NCBI GenBank assembly: GCA_030645495.1
Contig: JAUSLV010000033.1
Location: forward strand, 124,001 to 188,000
DNA: 64,000 bases
Origin: Actinomycetota bacterium
GTDB lineage: Bacteria; Actinomycetota; Acidimicrobiia; Acidimicrobiales; Ilumatobacteraceae
Reading direction: 5' to 3'
Numbering within the stretch: the stretch's first letter is position 1; the number at the start of each line of letters is the position of its first letter. This document shows positions 50,493-57,512 of the stretch, piece by piece. The position numbers were made by a program, and so were the translations under genes. Under the pieces are notes generated by a model that did no database searches, had not been told where the DNA came from, and was given only the letters and a program-made list of their open reading frames with translations.

Positions 50493-51140
50493 ATGCCCGC
50501 CCCCACGCTCGACCCCTCACTGCGCGCCCACGCGCTCGCCGCCACCGGCTTCATGCCGCCGGAGGAGGGCGACGCGCTGTACACCGCTGCGCTGGCTGCC
50601 GGCGCCACGGTGCCCGGGCTGCCGTTCCTGGAGGTGGGCTCGTACTGCGGGCGCAGCACCGTGTGGCTGGGTGGCGCTGCCCGCGCATGTGGCACGGTGC
50701 TGTTCGCGGTCGATCACCACCGTGGCAGCGAGGAGAACCAGGCCGGTTGGGAGCACCACGACCCCAAAACGGTCGACCAGCGCACCGGCAAGATGGACAC
50801 CCTGCCGCGCTTTCGCGACACGATCCACGACGCCGGGCTGGAGGACGTGGTGTTCGCCGTGGTGGGGCAGTCGGCCGCAGTGGCCGCGCATTGGGCGTCG
50901 CCGCTGGCGTTCCTGTTCATCGACGGTGGCCACGGTGAGGAACCGGCGCGGCTCGACTACGAGGGCTGGACGCCGCGTGTGGTCGTGGGCGGCACGTTGG
51001 CCATCCACGACGTGTTCCCCGATCCGGCCGACGGTGGCCGTCCGCCGTACGAGCAGATCTTCCGCCCGGCGGTGGAGAGCGGCCGCTTCCAGTTGCTCAG
51101 CGCCACCGGCAGCCTCCGCATCCTCCGCCGCGTCGCCTGA
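50493..51140 (+). CDS. Class I SAM-dependent methyltransferase (Methyltransf_24 type)
   Basis: This 215-residue protein starts at ATG 50493. FLEVGSYCGRSTVWLGGAAR is the SAM-binding glycine motif, and FLFIDGGHGEEPARLDYEGW, the acidic loop in relatives of CmcI and catechol O-methyltransferase-like enzymes. GGTLAIHDVFPDPADGGRP follows as in that family. It is probably a small-molecule or glycan methyltransferase. It is divergent from tesB and convergent with the aldehyde dehydrogenase gene, separated from the latter by a strong hairpin. Confidence 0.8.
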   Translation: MPAPTLDPSLRAHALAATGFMPPEEGDALYTAALAAGATVPGLPFLEVGSYCGRSTVWLGGAARACGTVLFAVDHHRGSEENQAGWEHHDPKTVDQRTGKMDTLPRFRDTIHDAGLEDVVFAVVGQSAAVAAHWASPLAFLFIDGGHGEEPARLDYEGWTPRVVVGGTLAIHDVFPDPADGGRPPYEQIFRPAVESGRFQLLSATGSLRILRRVA

Positions 51141-51149
51141 CCGATGCCG

Positions 51150-51196
51150 TTCCCGAGGGTTTCAACGTGGGCTGGTCACGCCGAAACCCTCGGGAA
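51150..51196. terminator. Repeated palindromic terminator element, copy 1
   Basis: TTCCCGAGGGTTT at 51150-51162 pairs perfectly, over 13 bases, with AAACCCTCGGGAA at 51184-51196. The element fills the space between the convergent methyltransferase (51140) and aldehyde dehydrogenase (51206) stops. A close copy lies at 54281-54329, also between convergent genes, so it looks like a dispersed bidirectional terminator. Confidence 0.7.
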
Positions 51197-51205
51197 TGGG
51201 CTGGG

Positions 51206-52720
51206 TCAGCCGAATTCGACCCCTTGCGCGAGTGGCAGGGCGTTGGAGTAGTTGATCGTGTTCGTGGCCCGGCGCATGTAGCCCTTCCAGGCGTCGCTGC
51301 CGCTCTCGCGGCCGCCGCCGGTGGCCTTCTCGCCGCCGAACGCGCCACCGATCTCGGCGCCGCTGGGGCCGATGTTCACGTTGGCGATGCCGCAGTCGCT
51401 GCCGGCGGCCGACATGAACGCCTCGGCCTCGCGCAGGTCGGTGGTGAAGATGCTGCTGGCCAGACCTTGGGGCACTTCGTTGTGCAACTGCACGGCCTCG
51501 TCGAACGAGTCGTAGGCCATCACGTACAGGATCGGGGCGAACGTCTCGGTGTGCACGATCTGTGTCTGGCCGGGCATCGCCACGATCGCCGGGCGCACGT
51601 ATGCGGCCTCGGGCGCCTCATCGGCGAAGTGGCGCTCGCCACCCACCACGACGGTGCCGCCGTCGGCCTTCGCGGCGGCGAGCGCGGATTGCATGTTGAC
51701 CAGCGCCGTCGAGGTGATCAGCGGGCCCACCAGCGTGCCCTTCTCCAGCGGGCTGCCGATCGGCAGGCTGGCGAACGCGGGCGTCAGCCGACCCACCACT
51801 TCGTCGAGCCGCGAGCGGTGCACGAGCAGGCGGCGCAGGCTGGTGCAGCGCTGCCCGGCCGTGCCGGCGGCGGCGAAGGTGACCCCGCGCACCACCAACT
51901 CGGCGTCGGCGCTGGGGGTGATGATGGCGGCGTTGTTGCCACCCAGTTCGAGGATGCTGCGCCCGAAGCGGGCAGCCACCACAGGCCCCACCTTGCGGCC
52001 CATCGCGGTGCTGCCCGTTGCCGACACCAGCGGCACGCCCTCGTGCGCCACCAGCGCGGCGCCCACCGAGCCGTCGCCCAACAGCACCTGGTTGAGGTGG
52101 GCGGGTACGTCGAGGCCCTTGGTGGCCTGTTCGAACAGGCCGTGAGTGGCCAATGCAGTGAGCGGGGTGAGTTCGCTGGGCTTCCAGATGACCGGGTTGC
52201 CGCACACCAACGCGAGGGCCGCGTTCCAGGCCCACACCGCGACCGGGAAGTTGAACGCGGTGATCACCACGGTGGGGCCGAGTGGCAGCCACTGCTCCAT
52301 CAACCGATGTCCTGGGCGCTCGCTGGCGATCGTGAGGCCCTGCAACTGGCGGCTGAGGCCGACCGCGTAGTCGCAGATGTCGATCATCTCCTGCACTTCA
52401 CCCAGCGCTTCGCTCTCGATCTTGCCGGCCTCCAGTTGGACTAGGCGGGCGAGATCGCCCTTGTGTGCGCGTAGTTGTTCGCCGATGCGGCGCACGAGCT
52501 CGCCGCGCACCGGGGCGGGCGTGGTGCGCCACGTGAGGAATGCAGTGGTGGCACGCTCCACTGCTGTTGCCGCGTCGACGGTGGCACCCACCGAGCCGAT
52601 CGTGGTGCCGGTGATCGGGGTGCGTGCGAGGTGCGGACCGGCAGCGAACGCGTCGGCCCCGCAGGCGCGCAGTGAATGCTCGGCGATGGTGTGCAGTGCG
52701 TCAGCGGTGGGGAACGGCAT
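51206..52720 (-). CDS. Aldehyde dehydrogenase, ALDH7/aminoadipate-semialdehyde type
   Basis: This 504-residue ALDH starts at ATG 52720. It has the NAD-binding GSTAMGRKVGPV, the catalytic Glu in LELGGNNA, the nucleophile in GTAGQRCTSLRR, and a C-terminal GGEKATGGGRESGSDAWKGY. The last is characteristic of ALDH7, which includes alpha-aminoadipic semialdehyde (piperideine-6-carboxylate) dehydrogenase of lysine catabolism. It oxidises an aldehyde to the acid with NAD in the cytoplasm. No lysine aminotransferase is adjacent, so the pathway assignment rests on the subfamily only. Confidence 0.88.
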   Translation of the reverse strand: MPFPTADALHTIAEHSLRACGADAFAAGPHLARTPITGTTIGSVGATVDAATAVERATTAFLTWRTTPAPVRGELVRRIGEQLRAHKGDLARLVQLEAGKIESEALGEVQEMIDICDYAVGLSRQLQGLTIASERPGHRLMEQWLPLGPTVVITAFNFPVAVWAWNAALALVCGNPVIWKPSELTPLTALATHGLFEQATKGLDVPAHLNQVLLGDGSVGAALVAHEGVPLVSATGSTAMGRKVGPVVAARFGRSILELGGNNAAIITPSADAELVVRGVTFAAAGTAGQRCTSLRRLLVHRSRLDEVVGRLTPAFASLPIGSPLEKGTLVGPLITSTALVNMQSALAAAKADGGTVVVGGERHFADEAPEAAYVRPAIVAMPGQTQIVHTETFAPILYVMAYDSFDEAVQLHNEVPQGLASSIFTTDLREAEAFMSAAGSDCGIANVNIGPSGAEIGGAFGGEKATGGGRESGSDAWKGYMRRATNTINYSNALPLAQGVEFG

Positions 52721-52761
52721 GAACTCATCGTGCCACGACCCGGCCGTCGGGTCGACCCGGG

Positions 52762-53421
52762 TCAGAACAGTCGCTCGACCAGCCGCACCATCGCCGCCCC
52801 GACGCTGATGAACAGCACGATCCCGCCGGTGCCGATGATGTACCCGACGATCAACACCACGATGTCTTCCAGCATGATCGCCGCGGCGATCATGACCGCG
52901 CCGAGCGCGGGCAGCGTGTCGAGGAACGTGAACGGCGGTGCCAGCGAGGCGACGATCGCGAGCACGACGATGACGAGACCCTGCAGCCGCAGGAACCATC
53001 GTTGATGGAACAGTCGCGCCCACCGCGGCCGCGAGTGCCCTTCGAGCCAGCGCACTCGGCGCACCAGGAACGGCACGGTACGCGTGGTGGTGGTGCGACC
53101 CATCTCGTGGTGGCACCAGCGTTTCGGCACCCAGATCGTGCGCCGCCCCAGCACCATCTGTGCAGCCATCAGGCCGGCGCCGATCTGGAACACGAGCGTG
53201 ATGCCACCGGTGGGGAGCGGGGTGGCCGACACCGCCATCAGGATCGCGATCGCGACCGCGAACGTCTTCTCCGCGAAGACCTCGTTCATCGACCCCAACG
53301 ATTTCGGGGCGTCGCTGTGCAGCCACTGCTCGAGCGCATCGGAGAAGCGCACGTCGGGGTCCACGATCACGACGTTATCCGGACGTGGTTGATGTGGAGA
53401 TGGTACTAGATCAGATACCAT
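52762..53421 (-). CDS. ExoD-family membrane protein
   Basis: This 219-residue protein matches the ExoD (exopolysaccharide synthesis) family: FSDALEQWLHSDAPKSLGS, then hydrophobic helices around residues 50-95, RRTIWVPKRW, HQRWFLRLQGLVIVVLAIVA and a glycine-rich final helix pair. In rhizobia ExoD affects exopolysaccharide production and alkali tolerance, but the mechanism is unknown. The ATG at 53421 is used; it is six bases from the divergent HTH gene start, so the two promoters overlap with neighbouring coding ends. Confidence 0.8.
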   Translation of the reverse strand: MVSDLVPSPHQPRPDNVVIVDPDVRFSDALEQWLHSDAPKSLGSMNEVFAEKTFAVAIAILMAVSATPLPTGGITLVFQIGAGLMAAQMVLGRRTIWVPKRWCHHEMGRTTTTRTVPFLVRRVRWLEGHSRPRWARLFHQRWFLRLQGLVIVVLAIVASLAPPFTFLDTLPALGAVMIAAAIMLEDIVVLIVGYIIGTGGIVLFISVGAAMVRLVERLF

Positions 53422-53427
53422 GTCGGA

Positions 53428-53736
53428 GTGAAGTCTGCGGACGTGCTGCGCGGGGTTCGAGTTCGTGCCTCGATGTCGTTGCGGCAACTCGCCGCGCGTG
53501 GCCATACGTCGCACGCGACGCTCTCCGCCTACGAGGCTGGTCGCGTGGTGCCCGGCGGCGACACGCTCGACCGGCTGGTGCGCGCCGCCGGCTTCGACCT
53601 CGAGCCGTGCATCGTGCGGTCGCTGCCCGATCTCGCCCAACGTGGTGAGGAACTGCTGGACGTACTCGATCTTGCCGAGCACTTCCCGGCTCGCCATGCC
53701 CCGACCCTGCGCTGCCCACCATTCGGCTGGGCATGA
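53428..53736 (+). CDS. XRE-family HTH protein, probable antitoxin
   Basis: This 102-residue protein starts at GTG 53428. Its HTH is LRGVRVRASMSLRQLAARGH with TSHATLSAYEAGRVVPGG (about residues 7-44), a standard XRE/Cro fold. The rest is a helical tail. The next gene, a nucleotidyltransferase-like protein, starts in its stop codon. The order HTH then nucleotidyltransferase is typical of toxin-antitoxin pairs related to AbiE, in which the HTH protein represses the pair. That assignment is inference. Confidence 0.78.
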   Translation: MKSADVLRGVRVRASMSLRQLAARGHTSHATLSAYEAGRVVPGGDTLDRLVRAAGFDLEPCIVRSLPDLAQRGEELLDVLDLAEHFPARHAPTLRCPPFGWA

Positions 53737-54275
53737 GCACGCTCGCCGATCGCATCGTGGCCGTGCACCGCGCGTTGGACGCGGCCCGGTTGTCGCACGC
53801 CTTCGGTGGTGCGCTGGCCCTTGCGTGGTGCACGCAGCAGGCCCGCGGCACGATCGACATCGACGTCAACGTGTTCGTGGGGGTCGAGCGGGTCGACGAT
53901 CTGCTGGCGGCGTTGCCCCCCGAGGTGCTGCACACGCCGGGCGATCGCGCGCTGCTGGTTCGCGACGGCCAGGTGCGGCTGTGGTGGGAGCGCACACCGG
54001 TCGACGTGTTCATGAACACCACGCCGTTCCACGCGGATGTGTCGCTGCGTGCTCGTCGCGAGCCGTTCAACGGGGCCGATGTGCCGTTCCTGTCGTGCAC
54101 CGACCTCGCCGTGTTCAAGGCGTTCTTCGACCGTACGAAGGACTGGGCCGACCTGGAGGCGATGGCCCTCGCGGGCACACTCGACCGTCAGCGAGTGGTG
54201 GGTGTGCTGGCCGAGTACCTGGGGCCCGGCGACCAGCGCGTGGCTAAGGTGCTGGCCCTGCCCGCCGCCGAGTGA
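53733..54275 (+). CDS. Nucleotidyltransferase-fold protein (AbiEii-like), probable toxin
   Basis: ATG 53733 overlaps the HTH stop. The 180-residue protein has the nucleotidyltransferase core HAFGGALALAWC...RGTIDIDVNVFV (residues 22-49), in which GG, T and DID fit the polymerase-beta-like active site. VPFLSCTDLAVFKAFFDRTKDW follows as in AbiEii and related DUF6036 proteins. AbiEii toxins transfer nucleotides to tRNA or other targets and protect populations from phage. Coupling to an XRE gene supports a toxin-antitoxin role. A housekeeping function cannot be ruled out. Confidence 0.72.
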   Translation: MSTLADRIVAVHRALDAARLSHAFGGALALAWCTQQARGTIDIDVNVFVGVERVDDLLAALPPEVLHTPGDRALLVRDGQVRLWWERTPVDVFMNTTPFHADVSLRARREPFNGADVPFLSCTDLAVFKAFFDRTKDWADLEAMALAGTLDRQRVVGVLAEYLGPGDQRVAKVLALPAAE

Positions 54276-54280
54276 CCAGC

Positions 54281-54329
54281 ATTCCCGAGGGTTCCGGCGT
54301 GACCTGCCCTCACCGAAACCCTCGTGAAT
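54281..54329. terminator. Repeated palindromic terminator element, copy 2
   Basis: ATTCCCGAGGGTT at 54281-54293 pairs, with one mismatch, with AACCCTCGTGAAT at 54317-54329. Arms and part of the loop (CGTG, then CACCGAAACC) match the element at 51150. It lies between the convergent nucleotidyltransferase (54275) and toroid-protein (54360) genes. Confidence 0.65.
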
Positions 54330-54359
54330 GTGGGGTGGGGGGGAATGTGGGGTGGGATG

Positions 54360-55388
54360 TCAGCCGGGGCGGGCGACGAACACGTTGCTGGCGGGGCCGG
54401 CACCGGTGATCGCGTCGGCGGCGAGAATGACCGCGGCGCCGGTGTAGGCGCTGGTTTCCTCGGGCGGGAAGCGCACGAGCGAGGGGTACACGATGCCGGT
54501 GTCGTAGGCGCCGTCGGGGCGCCGATGGGGGCGGGTCCAGGCGAGCAGATCGGTGGCGGTGGCCATGTCGCCCACCACCGCATAGGCGATCGAGGCTTCG
54601 GCGGTCTCGCTGGCGGTGACCCACGGCTCGTCGCTGACGCAGCGGATGCCCTTGCCGTCCATCGCGAACACCGGCCAACCCTCCGCCAAGCGGGCGTGCG
54701 CACCTTCGCCGGTGAGGCAGCCCGAGAGCACGGGGTAGTACCAGTCCATCGCCCAGCGTTCCTTCGGTTCGAAGGCTTCAGGGTGGTGGGCGACTCGTTG
54801 CGCCATGATGTCGGCCGCTGCTACCCAGTCGGGCCGCGGCTCGCGGATCAGATCGGCCAGCAACGCCCCGCAGCGCAGTGCGTGAGCGATGCTGGACGAG
54901 CCGGTGAGCAGTGCGTAGCCCCACGGTGTGTCGTGGGCCGTGCGGGCCCACAGGGCCAAGCCGTCGGCCCGGCGCATCGACAGCACCCAGTCGAGCGAGC
55001 GGCGCACGGTGGGCCACAGGTGGTCGACGAAACCGCGATCCCAGGTGCACAGCCAGTGGTGCCACACGCCGGTGGCGATGTACGCGCACACGTTGGTGTC
55101 GAGCTTGGCCTCTTCCACGCTGCCGTCGGGCAGGTAGTAGTTCCACCAGCTGCCATCGGCGAGCTGGATGCCCATCAGCCACTCATAGGCCCGCTCGGCC
55201 GCGGTGTGCAGGCCGGCCACGTCGAGCGCCATCGCGGTCTCGACGTGGTTCCACGGGTCGCAGTGGCCGCCCGGGAACCACGGGATCATGCCGGTGTCGA
55301 GTTGCAGCGACGCGATCGACTCGGCCGTCTGCACCACTTCGTCGCACGACAGCACGCCGGGGATGTTGGGTATGGGAGAGCGGGTCAC
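54360..55388 (-). CDS. Alpha/alpha-toroid (prenyltransferase/terpenoid-cyclase-like) protein
   Basis: I start this gene at GTG 55388, whose GTGA overlaps the stop of the upstream methyltransferase; the frame above is antisense-like. The 342-residue product contains repeated helical segments with aromatic turns (SLQLDTGMIPWFPGGHCDPW, GIQLADGSWWNYYLPDG, VWHHWLCTWD), as in the (alpha/alpha) toroids of squalene-cyclase-like and glycoside-processing proteins. No DxDD or prenyltransferase zinc site is seen. As third gene of a GT4-methyltransferase operon it is more likely to act on a polysaccharide than on terpenes. Confidence 0.7.
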   Translation of the reverse strand: MTRSPIPNIPGVLSCDEVVQTAESIASLQLDTGMIPWFPGGHCDPWNHVETAMALDVAGLHTAAERAYEWLMGIQLADGSWWNYYLPDGSVEEAKLDTNVCAYIATGVWHHWLCTWDRGFVDHLWPTVRRSLDWVLSMRRADGLALWARTAHDTPWGYALLTGSSSIAHALRCGALLADLIREPRPDWVAAADIMAQRVAHHPEAFEPKERWAMDWYYPVLSGCLTGEGAHARLAEGWPVFAMDGKGIRCVSDEPWVTASETAEASIAYAVVGDMATATDLLAWTRPHRRPDGAYDTGIVYPSLVRFPPEETSAYTGAAVILAADAITGAGPASNVFVARPG

Positions 55389-56101
55389 GGCTTGCGCCCG
55401 TAGACGATGAAGCTCTTGCCCATCACCGGGGCGAGGGCCCGCTCCAGCACGGCCATGCCCTTGGGCTGCGTGATGATCTCCCACTCGAGCAGCTGGCGGT
55501 AGCGAGCCACCAGCGGGTGGTCGTCGCGGCGCGGGCCCACGGCGCACTTCAGCCACCAGTACGGCGAGTGCAGCGCGTGTGCGTGGTGGCTGCCGGTCAC
55601 TGTCAGGCCGGCGGTGCGCAGCTTGGCCTTCAGCTCGGTGGCGCTGTAGATGCGCACGTGCCCGCCCACCGACTTGGGGGCGTGGTACTCGTCGCTGAGC
55701 ATCCAGTTGAGCTTCTCGGGGTACCACGTGGGCACGGTGGCCGCGAACGTGCCCCCTGGCTTCAGTACGCGCACGAGTTCGGCGATCGCGTCGGTGTCGG
55801 CCTGGATGTGTTCCAGCACCTCGCTGGTGATCACCCGGTCGAACGACCCGTCGGCGAACGGCAGGCGGGTGGCGTCGCCCTGCAGGGTGCCGACGTAGCG
55901 CTGCATGGGAATCTCGCCGGCCTCGGCCATCGCGCCGAACGTGTTGCGCGTGGCCACCATCTCGTCGGCGGAGTAGTCGAGCGCCACCACGTTGGCGCCC
56001 AGGCGGGCGAGTTGGAACGCGTGGCGGCCGAAGCCGGCACCGGCGTCGAGCACGAGGTCGCCGGGTCGCAGGCCCAGCCGGTCGAATCGGATCGTCAACA
56101 T
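55385..56101 (-). CDS. Class I SAM-dependent methyltransferase
   Basis: This 238-residue protein has motif I VLDAGAGFGRHAFQLARLG (residues about 19-37), motif II VVALDYS, and the acidic FDRVITSEVLEHIQADTDAI of UbiE/Methyltransf_11 enzymes. It sits between a GT4 glycosyltransferase upstream and a toroid protein that overlaps downstream. In mycobacteria a comparable GT4-methyltransferase neighbourhood makes methylated glucose polysaccharides. By analogy this enzyme may methylate a sugar, but other acceptors are possible. Confidence 0.83.
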   Translation of the reverse strand: MLTIRFDRLGLRPGDLVLDAGAGFGRHAFQLARLGANVVALDYSADEMVATRNTFGAMAEAGEIPMQRYVGTLQGDATRLPFADGSFDRVITSEVLEHIQADTDAIAELVRVLKPGGTFAATVPTWYPEKLNWMLSDEYHAPKSVGGHVRIYSATELKAKLRTAGLTVTGSHHAHALHSPYWWLKCAVGPRRDDHPLVARYRQLLEWEIITQPKGMAVLERALAPVMGKSFIVYGRKP

Positions 56102-56120
56102 GTCAGTCCGCCAGCACCGT

Positions 56121-57449
56121 TCAGATCCGGCCGTTCGTGCGCAGCTTCTGCACGTTGGCCGGCATCGCCAGCACCTCGCGGTACTGATCGACCGTGAGCT
56201 GGGCGCAGTGCTTCCAGCTCCAGCGCTCCACCACGCGCTGGCGGCCGGCGGCGCCGATGCGGGCGCGCAGAGCGGCGCCCTCGGGCGAGGGGTCGAGGCC
56301 GCGGCGCAGCGCAGCGGCGAGTGCCTCCACGTCGCCGGCCTTGCACTGCAGCACGGTGTCGCCGTCCTGGCCCGTCACTTCGGGCAGCGCGCCGCCGTCG
56401 GTGGCCACCAGGCAGATGCCGGTGCACATCGCCTCGATCGCGGGCAGGCTGAAGCCTTCGTACAGGCTGGGCACCACGGCCAGCTCGGCCTCGGCGTACA
56501 GCTCGACGATGCGCTCGTCGCTCACGCCCGACACGAAGTCGATGTGCGGGCGCAGGCCCAGCCTGTCGATCAGGTCGTTGCTGGCGCCTTCGCGGGGCTT
56601 GCCGATGATCGTGAGGCGGATGTCGTCGCGCTCGGTGCGCAGCTTGGCCATTGCTTCCAGCAGATAGCTGAGGCCCTTCAATGCCACGTCGGCCGAGGCG
56701 GTGGTGATCAACCGGCCCGTCTGGCGGGTGATGCCCGGCAGCGCGGTGAACAGATCGGGGTCGACGCCCACGGGCACCAGGCGCATGCGATCCAGGCTGA
56801 CGCCCATGTCGGCGTGGATGTCCTTGATGCTGTTCTCGCTGACCACCACCACGCGTGGCATGCGGCTGGCCACGCGGCCCTGCATCTTCACGAAGTTGTA
56901 CCAGCGGCCGATGCTGCGCCGCTTGCGCCGGTTGGGCGTGTGCGCCATCTCCAGCGCCCGGTCGCGGGTGATCGGGTGGTGCAGCGTGACGATCGTGGGG
57001 ATCATCTTCTCCACGCCGAGGATGCCGTAGCCGAGGCACTGGTTGTCGTGCACGAGGTCGAAGTCGCGCTGGCGCTTCTTCAGCGCTTCGTAGATCCGCA
57101 CGCTGAACGCGAGTGGCTCGCCGAACGTGCCCTTCAGGTGGGTGAGCGCCTCGGCGAGGTCGCCTTTGGTCTTGACCTCCCAGTAGCCGGGCATCCGGCC
57201 GGGGAAGTGTTCGTTCCACAGATCCAGGCTGGGCAGCTTGTGCAGCGTGACCCGCTCGTCGAGCACCGGGTAGGGCTGCCCGCTGAACACCTCCACGGTG
57301 TGGCCAAGGTCCACCAGTGCCTTGGTGAGGTGGCGCGTGTACACACCCTGGCCGCCCACGTGGGGCTTGCCCCGGTAGGTGAGGTAGGCGATCTTCAGCG
57401 GAGCGTTCGGGTCGAGGCCCTTCGCGCCGCCCGGTGCGACTGCAGACAT
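56121..57449 (-). CDS. GT4-family glycosyltransferase
   Basis: This 442-residue GT-B transferase begins with a short leader and KIAYLTYRGKPHVGGQGVYT, the nucleotide-sugar transferase N-domain. The C-domain carries TTASADVALKGLSYLLEAMA, and VPSLYEGFSLPAIEAMCTGI containing the EGFSLPAIEA (EX7E-type) donor motif. It is cytoplasmic. It heads a three-gene minus-strand operon with the methyltransferase and toroid protein (20-base gap, then overlaps), which points to synthesis or modification of an alpha-linked polysaccharide. Confidence 0.88.
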   Translation of the reverse strand: MSAVAPGGAKGLDPNAPLKIAYLTYRGKPHVGGQGVYTRHLTKALVDLGHTVEVFSGQPYPVLDERVTLHKLPSLDLWNEHFPGRMPGYWEVKTKGDLAEALTHLKGTFGEPLAFSVRIYEALKKRQRDFDLVHDNQCLGYGILGVEKMIPTIVTLHHPITRDRALEMAHTPNRRKRRSIGRWYNFVKMQGRVASRMPRVVVVSENSIKDIHADMGVSLDRMRLVPVGVDPDLFTALPGITRQTGRLITTASADVALKGLSYLLEAMAKLRTERDDIRLTIIGKPREGASNDLIDRLGLRPHIDFVSGVSDERIVELYAEAELAVVPSLYEGFSLPAIEAMCTGICLVATDGGALPEVTGQDGDTVLQCKAGDVEALAAALRRGLDPSPEGAALRARIGAAGRQRVVERWSWKHCAQLTVDQYREVLAMPANVQKLRTNGRI

Positions 57450-57512
57450 GGGGGTCGAGGCTATCGGCGTCGGGTTACCCGCCGGTAGCCGGACCTGTCA
57501 GCAGTCAGGAAA

